This document shows, piece after piece, positions 1 through 12,113 of a DNA stretch of 64,000 nt (position 1 is the first letter of the stretch; each line of letters begins with the position of its first letter). Made by a program: the position numbers and the translations under genes. The notes beneath the pieces were generated by a model. The model had not been told where the DNA came from, did no database searches, and saw only the letters and a list, made by a program, of their open reading frames with translations. Location of the stretch: NCBI GenBank assembly GCA_030247855.1, contig JAPDRN010000040.1:202483-266482 (forward strand), written 5' to 3'. This DNA is from Knufia peltigerae. Taxonomy: Eukaryota > Ascomycota > Eurotiomycetes > Chaetothyriales > Trichomeriaceae.

Positions 1-834
1 GGTGTATATATAAAGACCCCTTGTGTCGCGTGCTTATGCACCTTTGTAGTGGTTGGGATGTCGAAAATTGAATTGTTTTTCAGCGTTATCACCGACGTCG
101 AGATGATGCGCGATCAGCCGCACTCCAGAAAGCTTTAACGTAACGTTCAGTACACTGATAAGAGAATCGCAAGATGTGGCCACTAGCCTCGTGCATGATT
201 GGCAGCTGTCTCTGAGATAAGAACCAACCGAGCACTGGCCAACAAGCTGATTGGCAACCCAGTTGAAAGTCCTCGAGCAATTCTCGTCCTTTGGCGGCCC
301 TCGGTACCAGGGAGATCCGTCCATCGTTTCCTTTGGCGAACTTGCTTTTTGCAGGTCCTGCGCGCTGTGTGGCTGGCTGCAAGGTCAGGCATATCAGCAG
401 GCATATCGCTTGGCTGCACCACGAGGCAACCCGACGTAATCGCATCGAGTAAAAAATGTACGTGATGAGGCACCCAAGCAGAGATAAAGAAATAGTTCAT
501 GCCTGTATCTCTCACCCAAACCGTGATTCCCAACTCCACTTGGTCAAAGAAATGTCGCGTGAAAGATCAGGCCAGACTCATTCCCCAGCAGAAGCAATAT
601 GGGGTGAATTAGCCTCAAGGCTGGTGAGGTTGATGAGCCCCGTGTCCCGATCGAGATCGGAGGGGATTTGAGGGTCTTTGCGCAGGCACAAGCTTCACTA
701 TCTCGAGCCAAGTACTCCGTACTCCATTCCAACAATGGGTTCCTTCGTTGTTGTTTTCGTCTCCCAAACACTTACCTACAGTAGGTACTGTTGCTCCTCA
801 TCTCTGTCGTCATTAACGATCACATCTCGTTCAT
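1..834. other. Intergenic, no supported gene
   Basis: I see no gene here that I can support. A TATA-like run lies at positions 4-14, but it cannot be tied to a start. All frames are short and have non-coding composition. Confidence 0.5.
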
Positions 835-1121
835 CTACGGGGACTGCTTCCTCGAGCTCGCACTTCTTCTCACTGGAATCGACAATGAATCGCAACTGCG
901 CCTTGAGCTCTCGACATCTTCCTTCCTAGCCTCTTTGTCCTTTACGAACCGATCCCAATGCCTATACATTAGCTCTCGCTTGGACTTGTTTGCGTGGCAA
1001 ATACACCAATTCCTGCCGTCGGGGTGCAGTTAGAGCGACGATGGTCAAGAGTCTGGGGATGAGCATACCTGGCGCAAAGGATTCGTTTGACGTTGGCGTT
1101 TAATCTAAGTAGGGATCGCAT
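835..1121 (-). CDS. Possible small two-exon gene, unrecognised
   Basis: This is a weak candidate for a 76-residue protein. Exon 1 is 1121-1069 and exon 2 is 1012-835. The 56-nt intron (1068-1013) has a GTATGC donor, a CTCTAAC branch-like site and a GGCAG acceptor, and the frame is kept across the joint. The predicted protein is basic, with a Cys/His-containing stretch (WCICH) followed by a charged, probably helical segment. I recognise no family. The case rests only on splice signals and residue composition, so it could equally be chance or a gene remnant. Confidence 0.2.
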
Positions 1122-2750
1122 GAGGTTCGTCGCTTTCGCTCATTCGTCCTTGAAATTAGCACGAGGTCTTCCAAAATCAATGTCCGACATGAGCATTCAG
1201 ATCGTTGGCAGAATTTCCCGTGTGAAGAAGACCGTCGTTGCTTCACAACTGGCACACCAGGAAGCGACATCAGATGCTCGATCATTTTCATGCACATCGA
1301 TTTTGACGCTTTCCTCTACATCAGATAACGTTAAGGGAGAGGGATAGTATGTTCATTGCGGTAAGGCTATGACTTTCCACGTTGCTCAGTGGTATCCCAA
1401 GAGAAGATCTAGCTGGAAGTCGGACTCTATGACGATGTCCACTTCTAGGCCATTAACCATATCTAGATTTATTGTACTCCGTATGCAGGCCAGATGCTCT
1501 GACAGCTCTACCATTAATCATTGATCTTGGATTCTGTACTCCATAATCCCCATATCTCCTGCCTCGAAGCTTCACTTTAACATCCCGAGGCGGGGTGTTC
1601 TAACACCCATAACAGACTCGAGGACGGGGCCTCTTATGGGCCGCAGAGTTCACCTAAATGCCCGCAACCCACTTTGCACTTCCCTAATCCTTGCGCGGCC
1701 TGTAGCATCCATGCAAAACAACGGCCGCTGTCTTCTCTCGATCGTGCGAGTAATTAACTACTCTCACAAATCTTTCCACCTGGCTTCACCAAACTTATTG
1801 AACTATGCACCAGCGAAGCCTCCTACAAAAAAAGGCCCAACCACCAGTTCTGTTATGCATCTTGCCGAGCCCATACCCCAATGAAGGGATTCCTCAACAT
1901 GAGGAGGACGACTGAGATCCTGTTCTCGATCACCACCACCTTCGTTGTCCCTATCGCGTTTCTTACGAAGGTGGCCGGTAGTGGTAGATGCCCTGGTCTC
2001 ATGTGATGTTGATGTACCTGTTGGGGGGTTTCCTGAATATGTGCATTTGTACCAGCAATCAACCCCAGCTGTTTGGCCTGGGTTCTTCTTGCGTTACTCC
2101 GGAATTGGCCGTTACACTGAGACGCTTCAACGAGACGCTTCCGTACTGGAGCGTGATGTGCGTATGCACTATCTACAGACATATGGACTATGAGTCGCAA
2201 AGTCTGAGTGTCGTCTTTCTCAGTTTGTTTCCAAATTTTGCGCGCGCACTGGGCATCCGAATTCGCCTAATCAGATTCAGCCGAAAGAGCTATCAAATCG
2301 TGTCTTGACGTGAACCCAGTTGGTAAGCATGCTATCTTTTTCTCCCGTCTACACATGAGGCTGGCACTGAGGCCAAGCATTTTTGGTCGACGAAGTCATT
2401 TTTTACTTGTTGTGGCGCCTCCACCCGCTGGCCTTTGATTCCTACGCTTGCATTTTTCTCACAATCGGAGAATCTCGCCGTTCTAATATTGGAACTTGAC
2501 ACTAGATGGGAAGCCGATGACGAGCCAACTGGGTGCGGGCGATTCACAAACGAGAATATAGGACTTACAGTAGCTAGTCGCTGCTCCGACAGAACTGGCC
2601 CCACTGATAAGGGACGGAGTTGTTCGATCCTGGGGATTGTCATGCGTGAACGGATATCAATCTGACTACGGCCAGAAGAGAAAATGGCGTTGTTAAAACA
2701 GGCATGATCTCTTGCACTTCTGTACGTTCATCGCGATTAGCAAGTTGACT
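1122..2750. other. Intergenic, upstream of the P450
   Basis: No convincing coding region is visible; frames are short and have no recognisable motifs. The proximal part should contain the P450 promoter, but I could not identify a specific site. Confidence 0.5.
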
Positions 2751-4382
2751 ATGGCGTTGCGAAGCCTTACGGTTCTTCTCGAGCTAGGGCTCGTACATTA
2801 TGTCCTCGCAGCTTTACTGTTGGGCATAATCGTTTGGGTATGGCGGGTAAGTCTCTCGATGAACTTGGCGGAGAGCAGTAGGTTGACCACGCGTGTATCA
2901 ACACAGGAAGGACTCAAGGATGATGTGAAATTGGAGGGTATCCCAGAAGCACCGGGAGCTTTGCCTATCATTGGACATTTGCACATGCTCGGTGGTCGCA
3001 AGGGCCAGAACGACGCCACCATATTCTCACAATGGGCCAAATCAGTAGATTCTGACTTGTTCTCATGTCGACTGGGGGATCAGATTACGGTTGTGGTGAA
3101 CACATTTTCCGCCGCCAAAGATTTATGGGTGACACAGTCTGCCTCGCTCCTGGACCGGCCTCAACAGCCTGGCTTCCTGGACAAACTTGGTGTGGACATC
3201 ACCGGATCACCTTTCACAGATCAAATTCGCCGATGCAGAGCCGCAGCTATGAGAGCACTTGGGAAGAATATGTGGCCTGAATACTACCAGTTGTTGAAGC
3301 CGTCATCAGAAGGGCTGATCGTGTACTTGAAGGAACAAGGACAATCTGGCAAAGCCTTGGTGGATATTTATCCTAGGCTCAGGATCATGCTCTTCGACCT
3401 CGGCCTGTCGTTGACCTATGGGGTTCGCTACGGCCAATTCGACGACGCTTTCATGGACTCTTTCTTGACGTCGATCCTGGACATCACATCTGTACGCGCT
3501 TCAACGGCAAACTTCCGCTTCTACATCCGACTCCTCCGGTGGTTTCCTGAGCCCATGTCAAAGACAATTGCAGCTGAAAAAGTCCGTGCCGCACATGTCA
3601 AGGAAATCTACCAGGCGTACAAAGATCGAGTGGCACAGGACGGAGAAGTCAGTTGTGTTGTTTCCTCCCTTGGCTCCGATCGACTGACAGAAGACGAAAT
3701 CCACGGGACATGTCTTTCTCTCCTTCAAGCGGCACCGGATACAGTTGCAACTGCTCTGTACCAATGTATTGCATTCCTAGCATCTCCTGACGGTAACTCG
3801 TTCCAGACCAAGATGCACGACTCGATTCTTGCTACATATGGAGGGGACAGGAGGCTCGCATGGACCAATGCTTTTCGAGAAGAGAAGGTTCCTCTGGTGA
3901 CTTCTTTGTATAAGGAGGCGTTGCGATTCTACACCGTTACACCGTACAGTGTCCCTCACCAAACTACCAAGGAGATCCACTACAAAGGCAGAGTCATCCC
4001 GAGAGGGGTCGCGGTCTACATGAATGCTCAGCAGGCCAATCATGATACTGCTCATTTCGGACAAGATGCATGGTCTTTCAATCCGGAACGCTTCGTTGGG
4101 AACAACTCGCCGATGCCCCATTTGGGATTTGGCGCGGGAGGCCGCATATGTCCCGCCATGGCATTGAGCAACCGAATCTTGTCAGCCATGTTGATCCGGC
4201 TTAGTCTCGCCTTCGAGATGAAGCTAGGAGACCCAAAGGCCGGTGCACGAGTTCCGATTTTAGATCCTATTGATTTCTCAGCTGTCCACACCGAGCTTGT
4301 AGCCGCACCACGACGTTTCGATTGTAGATTCCAGCCTCGCGACCTGAAATGGTTGGACGAGCTCTCGCTGCAACTGAAGTAG
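2751..4382 (+). CDS. Cytochrome P450, CYP504-like (phenylacetate hydroxylase group)
   Basis: A heme-thiolate monooxygenase of 543 aa in a single exon, starting at the ATG at 2751. A hydrophobic N-terminal anchor (about residues 8-35) places it on the ER membrane. The I-helix proton-relay region reads AAPDT (about 327-331). The ExxR pair is E389/R392 within KEALR, followed by the PERF motif. The heme loop is FGAGGRICPA with ligand Cys467. The glycine usually found two residues after the cysteine is Ala here. The sequence around KEALRFYTVTPYSVP and the C-terminal tail resemble CYP504, the fungal family that hydroxylates phenylacetate and 3-hydroxyphenylacetate on the route to homogentisate. Substrate is therefore inferred as an aryl-acetic or related aromatic acid. 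The gene is co-directional with the SnoaL-like and FAD monooxygenase genes that follow. Confidence 0.88.
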   Translation: MALRSLTVLLELGLVHYVLAALLLGIIVWVWRVSLSMNLAESSRLTTRVSTQEGLKDDVKLEGIPEAPGALPIIGHLHMLGGRKGQNDATIFSQWAKSVDSDLFSCRLGDQITVVVNTFSAAKDLWVTQSASLLDRPQQPGFLDKLGVDITGSPFTDQIRRCRAAAMRALGKNMWPEYYQLLKPSSEGLIVYLKEQGQSGKALVDIYPRLRIMLFDLGLSLTYGVRYGQFDDAFMDSFLTSILDITSVRASTANFRFYIRLLRWFPEPMSKTIAAEKVRAAHVKEIYQAYKDRVAQDGEVSCVVSSLGSDRLTEDEIHGTCLSLLQAAPDTVATALYQCIAFLASPDGNSFQTKMHDSILATYGGDRRLAWTNAFREEKVPLVTSLYKEALRFYTVTPYSVPHQTTKEIHYKGRVIPRGVAVYMNAQQANHDTAHFGQDAWSFNPERFVGNNSPMPHLGFGAGGRICPAMALSNRILSAMLIRLSLAFEMKLGDPKAGARVPILDPIDFSAVHTELVAAPRRFDCRFQPRDLKWLDELSLQLK

Positions 4383-5001
4383 TGTTGATCTCTGCCGGCA
4401 CACACACTGCTCATGAGACTCAAATCATGCAGGACCAAGTCATACTGTGGCGGCGGAGTGATATGTATACTTGATGGGTGTAGGAGATTGTTGCTACCAT
4501 TGAATGCAAAAGGTTCACGTGCATCATTTAAGAACAACCAACAGGAACATGCACCTGACTTCAAGCAATTGGTCGAAGGTAGCAACAGAATCTAGGCTAA
4601 GACCATGAGACGACTCGATGATGTTACATGAAGCCGTCGTTCCGCTGAGCCTTAGTCTAATCTCTTCATTCATGATTCTGTACGGCATCACCCCCGCCCC
4701 TCGGAAGAATCTATGAAACTTTAGTAGACGTGGTCGGTGGGACTGAGGGACAGACTCGTAAAGGCGATGGACGATAGAGGTTTACTAATATTCAAACGGC
4801 ATTACACATTAATGCCAATGGGATAGAGAGATTTAGGCTTCCATTACATTGCTTTCTACCCTGCTTTGAAAGTTTTATCGCGCGCGCAAAGCACCATCTC
4901 CCTCCCTAACGTGGTTTACGCTCTTCGAAAGACTTCAAACCCATCACCGAATTCGCTATCCATATATCTGTGCAGCACTAGTACAATAGATTCACAGCAA
5001 T
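4383..5001. other. Intergenic, P450 to SnoaL-like gene
   Basis: About 620 bp with no gene visible. It should hold the P450 3' end and the promoter of the next gene. No distinctive repeat or operator was seen. Confidence 0.5.
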
Positions 5002-5457
5002 ATGAACACCTACGACCAAGCCATTGCTCGAACGCTGATCACGGCAACCATGCACAAATATGCCTGGCACGCGCGTGAGAAGGCCGACTGGGACAAGATC
5101 GCGGAGTGTTTCGAAGCCGACGCCATATACCGCCTCGGTGACGGGCGTGAACTACCGCCGTCTCAAGCCAAGGAGGTCGTTCGGGGCAAAGAAGCCAAAT
5201 ACATTCGGCACAACATCACCACCATCAACATCGAATTTGTCAGTGACACCGAAGCACGTACCGATGCTCTCTTCTTTGCGACGACCGAGTATAAAGTAGT
5301 CGACCATTGGGGCCATTGGGTTGACATCTTTCGCAAGCAACCGGACGGGTCATGGTTAATTCGCGAGCGCAGCATTCGCACGGAGGGCAAGGATCCAGAG
5401 GGCTGGTCTGCGAAAGTCTACGCGGATGTACCGGCGTCCGTTCCGAAGCCAGAATAG
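5002..5457 (+). CDS. SnoaL-like / NTF2-fold protein
   Basis: A 151-aa single-exon protein with the size and pattern of the SnoaL-like (NTF2-like) fold. It has an N-terminal helical segment with WHAREKADWDKIAECF, a middle region with a conserved-looking acidic/aromatic pocket (FEADAIYRL), and C-terminal strands with HWGHWVDIFRKQPDGSW. Members of this fold are small cone-shaped proteins acting as cyclases, isomerases, dehydratases or ligand binders in metabolic clusters. No signal peptide or membrane segment is present, so it is probably cytosolic. It lies between an aromatic P450 and a flavoprotein hydroxylase, so it probably acts on a hydroxylated aromatic intermediate. The exact reaction cannot be read from the sequence. 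Confidence 0.8.
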   Translation: MNTYDQAIARTLITATMHKYAWHAREKADWDKIAECFEADAIYRLGDGRELPPSQAKEVVRGKEAKYIRHNITTINIEFVSDTEARTDALFFATTEYKVVDHWGHWVDIFRKQPDGSWLIRERSIRTEGKDPEGWSAKVYADVPASVPKPE

Positions 5458-6037
5458 TAGTAGACATCAATACGCTCATTTCATAATACAATCCTGTGCA
5501 TTCCAGTGTCAGTTCACTTCCTTTTTTTTGTCTACAAGCTACGAAGGCCTTCGTAAGCTGTAAACAGTCTTTCTTCATATCGTGGCACAAACGAAGATAG
5601 CGAGGTCAGGTACTAGCCAATCATGAAGAAAAGGCCTAGCTTTACAAGGCCTAGATTGTGGTCCGGGAATGGGGGTGGGGGTGGAGCCGAAGGGCCAAAT
5701 AGTCCCGTCTCTCCCTCTTTGTTGACTCCGTGGGTGGAAACCTCAATTGCACTCCCGTTGTCAGCACAACATAGTTGAGACTGTAGAGTATCGGCTACCC
5801 TGGACCGGCGTGTCGGCTGAGATGATTTCACGCAAAGCGAGCAATGGGAGCAGAAGCCCCTCCCCCGGGGTTCCGACATACCGATGCTTCAGATTATAAC
5901 TTGGTATTTTGAGAAGGTAAGATATTCTGTGAGCATTTCTTGAGAAGCTTGTCTTTGCCAGAAAACCTCGTTGTGTCCCATCAAGAAGCTTATCCATAAA
6001 TCATTCACCAATCTCATTGTTTTGTGGCTCCACGAAG
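5458..6037. other. Intergenic, SnoaL-like to FAD monooxygenase
   Basis: About 580 bp, with no gene seen. It contains a pyrimidine/purine run near 5665-5690 and a CCG..CGG pair near 5809. This is presumably the promoter of the monooxygenase. Confidence 0.45.
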
Positions 6038-7413
6038 ATGCCGGAGAAGACATTTGAACCTCAAGTTGTTGTCATCGGAGCAGGGCCTGTTGGATGTCTT
6101 CTGTCACTGCGTCTTGTCCGAGCGGGCATTCCAGTCTGTCTGATCGAAAAGGATCCGGAGATTCAACCACATTTCAGGGCTTTGGGGTACCCCGGCTCTA
6201 CGCATGCCGCGCTCTACAAAGCAGGCATCTGGGAAGAAGCGAACGAACGAGGCTTCACCAAAGAAGGATTCTCGTGGAGAAAGCCACCTCGGCTGCTGAA
6301 GGAGCACGAGACCGAACTGCCCTGGGGCGATGTCGTGGTGAACTGGAATCCATACATTGACTCGCCACTCAAACCGGGAGATATTGGCTACGGCATGATC
6401 GCGCTGCCTCAGAACAAATTCAGAGAGATCATCATGCCCAGACTGCTTGCTGCGTCGGACCTCGCCGATGTACGTCTGGGCTACGAGATGGTGAAGCTCA
6501 GTCAGAACACGACGAGCGTGACGGTGACGGCAAAAGGGCCAGGCGGTGAGCACCTCGAGATTACGGCGCCATATCTTGTCGGCGCGGACGGCGCAAAGTC
6601 GATGGTGCGAAAGAGTCTCGGCCAGCATCTGGAGGGCTTCACCTGGCCAGACATCGTGGTCGCAGTGGATGCGTATGTGAATCTCCCAGCACCCGCGGAT
6701 AGTTTTCCGAGCCTATACGTGCTCGACCCCAAGGACTATGCCTTCATGGCCAAGATGGACCGTCCTGGAGAGAATGGAAAAGATCGAGACCTCTGGAGGA
6801 TGACGATTGCTATGAGCCCTGAGGAATGTGAGCCTGACGTATTCGATCAGATCTTGAAGGAAAAGATCGAGAGATTGACGCCCGGTCCCAGACCGCTGCG
6901 CTACGAATTACTGCGTGCTCAACCGTATCGTCTCCATCAGCGACATGTCCAGTCCATGCTTCAGGGTCGATGTCTTCTTATCGGCGACGCCGCACATCTG
7001 ACGAATGTAAGTTGAAACCCTTTGTTAGTTCTTGGCTTTTCTCTTGCTGACTGTTGCGATAGCCTTTCGGCGGCCTTGGCCTCACAACTGGCATTTTGGA
7101 TGCAGACTCTCTTGGCGACTCACTGCTTTACGTTCTGAAAGAAGGGCGCTCTGCCGAAATCCTCCAGCGCTGGGCCGATGCTCGCCTTGCGGTTTTCAAG
7201 GATATAGTCAGCCCGGCAGCAACGGAGAACAAGCTCCGGTGCCACGAGACCAGTATGGAAGATCCATATTCTGACCCCTTCTTCAGAATGGTACGCGACA
7301 ATGCACCGGAGCTCGTTACGATGAATCAGGGTTTTCAGAGAATCGTGACGAATATGAGCAAGCTGCTGGGCAAACGGCCCGAGCTGGGTCCAGATCCCTG
7401 GGCAGCCTTGTGA
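6038..7413 (+). CDS. FAD-dependent aromatic monooxygenase (class A, PheA/TfdB type)
   Basis: A 439-aa flavoprotein encoded by exons 6038-7006 and 7063-7413. The 56-nt phase-0 intron (7007-7062) falls directly after the motif AAHLTN. The N-terminus carries the dinucleotide-binding motif GAGPVGC in VVVIGAGPVGC. The middle has the DG motif (GADGAKSMVRKSLG), and the C-terminal half has the second FAD motif LLIGDAAHL..PFGGLGLTTG. Enzymes of this class use NAD(P)H and O2 to hydroxylate phenols and related rings. The protein lacks the C-terminal thioredoxin-like domain of full-length phenol hydroxylases, so it belongs with the shorter members of about 400-440 aa. It is paralogous in architecture to the second monooxygenase at 29.4-30.9 kb. 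An upstream TTG in frame was rejected as a start. Confidence 0.85.
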
Positions 7414-7793
7414 TCAATGTTTCATTCTGTGGTGTAACATGTACAAAGGTTAAGGCTCTCGGGGTGACGCAGAATGGAGGACCCTTCATCGTGCAAATGT
7501 ATCAAGAGAACATCTTGTGAACGCGGGACCTAGAAATGATAGTCACGTTGAGTTCTTGATAGGATACGAGGATTGGTCCTCTCTTCACAAATTGCAATGG
7601 AAATGACCTTTCTTGGGACCATCTCAAAAAAGTGCAGGATCCCGTTGAGCTCGAATACTGGACGAGGTGCGGATCTCTCTCTTCGCAACAAGCAATCAAT
7701 CGTGCATACAATCAAGATACTGAGTCGCTGAAAGTCCAGGCCAAAGCCGATAGCACCATGTACTGTACTTCCTTGTTGCTTCGATCAAGTTCT
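7414..7793. other. Convergent intergenic spacer
   Basis: Between the 3' ends of the FAD monooxygenase and the MFS pump. No gene or repeat was seen. Confidence 0.5.
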
Positions 7794-9638
7794 TCATGCC
7801 TCTGTACTATGTCGAGTCGTCACTTTCTCCACCGGACTCACAGCCCCCACAACCTCAACTGGAGCGTCAATGTGCAGGTTGAATTCGCTCTTTGGATCTC
7901 GGATGAAAAGAGACGCTGTAATCAATATCAGCCACGTTGCGAGAGTGAATGGCAGACTATGTAAGCTGCTTACCAATAAGCGCTGCTGCCGCGAATGATC
8001 CAGCAGTTACCCAAACATAACGGAAACAAACAACATACGTCTCTTTCACGGCCAAAGCACCTGCCGCAATGATGGCCTCGTTGACATGGGGAATGTGTGC
8101 CAGAGCCGTTTGGTTGTCGGCAGTAATTGCTCCAATAAATGGTCCAAGTGAAGATTCAGGCAATCCCAGTGGCAGAGTTGCAGCCGCGATCTTGGGCCCT
8201 AGATTATTGCTCATACAGGAATTAAAGACGGCATTGTATATAGCCAGACCGACTGTGCCTCCCAGGTTACGAACGGCAATCACCAATCCTGTTGTCGTTG
8301 AGATCAATTCAGGAGGGGTTGCGAACTGCGCCAGGGTCATGAGGCATACGATGCACAGTGCAAGGCCACTGCCGGCAATCACGGGATAACCCCAGAAATT
8401 TGCAGGATCAGTGTGCACGTTGACCGTAGCAATTGTTGCAAAGAAGGCCACAAACAACAGGAGCGCAAACATAGCAGGTGGCCGTAGAGTCTTGGTGTGG
8501 TAAGACCAGGCGCCGCCGACTGCGGAGATCGGTATGCTTGCGATGAAAGCAATACCAAAATGCAGGCCTATCATCAACGGGTCCGTCGTGAAGAGTATGC
8601 TGGTTTCAAATGGGAGATAGTTGTTGAATGAGAAGAATGAGAGTCCCTCGGCAAAGAGACAGCCCAATGCGATTGGGAAGTTTCGATGGCGGAAGAGACT
8701 GTGGTGGATCATGCCGTCCTTTTTGATAAAACACACATAAAGGACCAGACATATGAGAAGGACAACACCAACTGCAAAAGGCGCCGACACGCGGGCATCC
8801 GACCATGGATACGGGTTTTGTGACCAGGACAGTCCAATGCAGAACAGAACCAGTCCCGACGTGAGAAGAAAGTATGCGGGCCAGTCGAGCTGGCGCATCT
8901 TTTCCTTGAATGTAAGATTCTTTTGCAGGTCTCGAGGAGGTGGATGGTAGAGTAATCCCGTGGCGAGGGCGCCTAAAGCGAAAACGCCAGCACAGATGTA
9001 GAAGTAGATGCGGAAGTTGGCATTGTGGCCGTATCGTGTCAAGCCGCCGCCAATCAGTAACGCAACAAGAGCCGCGGCGGCGCCCACGAAGTTGACAAAG
9101 GCCTGGGCATAGGATCTGAGCTTGCGAGGTACAACCTCCGAGGAGACCGTCGGGATAAGGGGCTGAGCTCCAAAGGCTATTCCGCTGAAGGTGAAGCCGA
9201 CCAGCAATGTCCCAACATTTTGAGCTCGAGAGATGATGAGACTGCCGACAACGCCCATGCTGGTGCAGAAGATGAGCAGCCATTTTCGGCCCCAATAGTC
9301 GGCAGCTTGGCTGATAGGCGGAGACAAAACTGTTGTGACTATGGTAATGATGGATGTGAACCAAACGGTTTTGTCCTCCCCACCAACGACAGCAGTGATA
9401 TTGCGAGCCAGGGATCCAGAACCCACAACGCTGATGAGCTGAGCGACGTAAACCAAGTTGATTGCCTAGACACGTCCATATCAGTTGGATATGACCAGGA
9501 AAATATAAGGAAGGAGATACATACCACGATGAGCAAGTAGGTCTTGATATGGATCTCTCCATTAGCCTCTTGCCCTATGGGCAGCTCCTCGAGCTCGTCC
9601 TGTGAAGATTTCTCTATCATGCTCTCGAGTGTCTTCAT
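7794..9638 (-). CDS. MFS transporter, TRI12/DHA-like drug:H+ antiporter family
   Basis: A polytopic efflux pump of 575 aa. Exons are 9638-9525, 9465-7974 and 7915-7794, with introns of 59 nt (phase 0) and 58 nt (phase 1). The hydrophilic acidic N-terminus is followed by about 14 membrane spans. The MFS loop between spans 2 and 3 reads ADYWGRKW, and the later motif LISTTTGLVIAVRNLGGTVGLAIYN is typical of the fungal trichothecene-pump (TRI12) branch. The last small exon restores the conserved tail FIRDPKSEFNLHIDAP; reading through the intron would truncate the protein at a stop near 7957. The best match in the window is the second pump at 20.8-22.7 kb, with the same exon layout. Role: probably export of an aromatic substrate or product across the plasma membrane. 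Confidence 0.87.
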
Positions 9639-10160
9639 TTTTCAACTGGTTATGAAGAGCAAAAGAGTATCAATGAGGTCTGCGTTGGATGCCAGAAGTT
9701 ATATCTTTCTCGTGAACTTGGCAGTCAAAAAATGACGAGTAGCGTGAGAGTCCACAGTATGTAAAGTCTGGAGTGGATTTGTGGGGTGGCTTGGGGATAA
9801 TGAAACCAACTTAGAACACGGTTTCGAGCCGAGTTACAATCCGTTGCCCATCGACAAGCCATCACATGGACCATTACAGCTGCTCGAACAGCATGAGCTG
9901 GGACAGAGTCATTCTAGTCAGCCGCGGGCCGGGGGGTGGGGGTAGATTCAAGGAGGCACGGATCGGAGACAAAATTCTGCTGATGATTAACGCCTGATTA
10001 TTCAGTGGCCTTCTTAGTAGGACAAATATTTCACTAACGCGGCAAGGTTGCACAAAAAAGAGAAGTGGCTGTCAACGCTCCTGCTAGGAGACGATGGGAA
10101 TTGTACGAAGTAGTTTCATGTTAAAAAAGGTCACTGGGAAAAGTATTGCACTCATTCATA
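9639..10160. other. Intergenic, MFS promoter side and hydrolase 3' end
   Basis: About 520 bp containing the MFS promoter, with a G-rich stretch near 9922-9943. No gene was seen. Confidence 0.45.
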
Positions 10161-12113
10161 TCAGGTATACCGGATGGGTATTCTCAGAAAACTATCGTAC
10201 TCCCCACCGGTGTGAACGACGTGTACCCCATTTTCCGGGTTATGGTCCTCAGGTTCGGTCATCGTCATAGCCTTTGTCTCAGGCAGACATTTACTATGCC
10301 CTGAGACTCTCAACATGATGCCTTCACCAGCAGCAAAAACCATGCCTATCGGCCACATAGGGATTTCCAAGCGCACAACTGTATTTACTGGGACCGGCTC
10401 GGAGCAATCGTGGCGGTAGAATGGTTGATCACCTAGGTAGTGCTGAGGCTCAATGGATACACGGTGGGAAGCGCGCAACATGCCGGTACCTCCCAAGTAT
10501 GTTGAAACATTGGTTTGATCTTGGGGAGGAATAGGTGTAGGCGTAGGATAGTTATGATGCACCAGCAGTTCCCCATCGACAGACAGTTTACGCAGTTGTA
10601 TATGAACGTCCATATCCTCGGCCGAGGCTGTCGATATGTGCAAACTTACGAGCGGATATCCACTCAGCTCACAAGCACGCAGAAAGGTATATGTAAAGTC
10701 CGCCGAGCCAGATAGATTGTGCGAGGGGTACGATACCTGTGACTCGTCTTTGGGACTACTTTCTTGCATGGCGAAAGTAGATGCATTGAGGTGCAGAACC
10801 TGCTGGTCAAATCCTGGAGGCGGGTAGCTCTCTGTCGGGCGCTCAATAATCGATTTGGCCTTACTGCCGTCCATGGCGAGCAGTGAGAGTCGTACTCGAG
10901 GTGTTTCTTCCCAACCATTTTGAAGACCCTTGGCGTAGCGATCGTAGAAACGCTGAAGATCGTCGTTCATGTCTGCTCGATACAGGTCGTGCCACTCCTG
11001 ATAAGGATGGACACGAAGCCATTTGTCTTTGGTTTCCATGGTGAGGAATGACTCGAACGACCCGAAACCGTGCAACATGCTCGAGTAAGATGCAGTCAGA
11101 TATACAGGAATGCAGTCAATTCGACTGACGTGGACCCGCTTTGATGCCCAGTAGTCGTCGTAGAGTGGGTGTTCTTTTGTCATTGTAGGCATGTCCTCGG
11201 CAGAGTGGCGTCCTGCAAAACTAGCCATGATCATCTGATTGAACTTGGCTATCTGTGGTGCACCACCGCGACATCTCGACTGTTGATAGATATCAGTGGC
11301 ACCTTCCCAGGGAGCAATGGCCTTGAGTGCTGGGTGTTTCAGCCGGGATGCGAAGTTGATCTGGGCGATAGCGAGCCAAGAATTTCCTCTAATCAAACGT
11401 TAGCCTCTAGATCCTGGGATTACGAGGATATACTAACGCCATAACGACCGATCCATTACTCCATGGCCGTTCATTTATCCACGATATTGTGTCATAGATG
11501 TCTTCCGCCTCCTATCCACACATATGTTAGCGATGAGATCGATGGAGCAATCGAAGCGACCGACCTGTTGACCCCAGAAAATTGCATCCCCTTCTGAATC
11601 ACCGATCCCTCGACTGTCGATATTCACAATAGCATAGCCTCGCTCAGACCATTCAGCCGGATCAAGACCTTCAAACTTGTGATACCCAGAGACTCGTTCT
11701 CTAGGAACACCACAATTATGAGGCCCCATATTCTCGTAGTGCAAGAGCCCTGCGCAACAAGAAGGGTACTCGTACTTAGTAAATTGAACACTACTTAAGA
11801 AGTGTCAACGTTAATAGGAATTGAACCCACCATTGCCAGTTTTACCGTAAGGTCCCCAAAGAAGCACGGCTGGAACTTGGTTGATCTCAGAATCTGCTGG
11901 TCGGAAGACATCTGTGCATAGTTTTACACCGTCCCGCATTGGCACCGCAGAGTCACGATCGTATGCAGTGTCGCAACCAAAAGGTCTTCTTCCTTCACTC
12001 TTGACATGGCCTGCTTTCAAGATAGTCGTTCCAGGCTTGAAACCAGAGTATACGTATGGGCCATAAGTCTCAGGGGTTGGGAGCTTGACTTTCCGGACAG
12101 TGAAACCTGCCAT
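10161..12113 (-). CDS. CocE/NonD-type alpha/beta hydrolase (X-Pro dipeptidyl-peptidase-like S15 family)
   Basis: A 589-aa hydrolase with exons 12113-11831, 11749-11565, 11511-11438 and 10161-11388. Introns are 81, 53 and 49 nt. The N-terminal half has MRDGVKLCTDVFRP and WGPYGKTG, hallmarks of the cocaine-esterase/S15 group. The nucleophile Ser184 sits in AGNSWLA, whose codons are completed only by splicing the 49-nt intron. The C-terminal half is the beta-rich jelly-roll domain of this family (SGSADFTYTF, HRVSIEPQ.., RLEIPMWPIG). Family members hydrolyse esters or amides. In this setting it could open an ester or lactone, or act on a ring-cleavage product, but the substrate is not predictable. 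No secretion signal is evident. A TTG 48 nt upstream was not used as the start. Confidence 0.85.

Noticed and set aside
5805..5825. CCG...CGG everted pair upstream of the first monooxygenase
   Set aside because: A single pair with no repeat elsewhere; expected by chance at this frequency.
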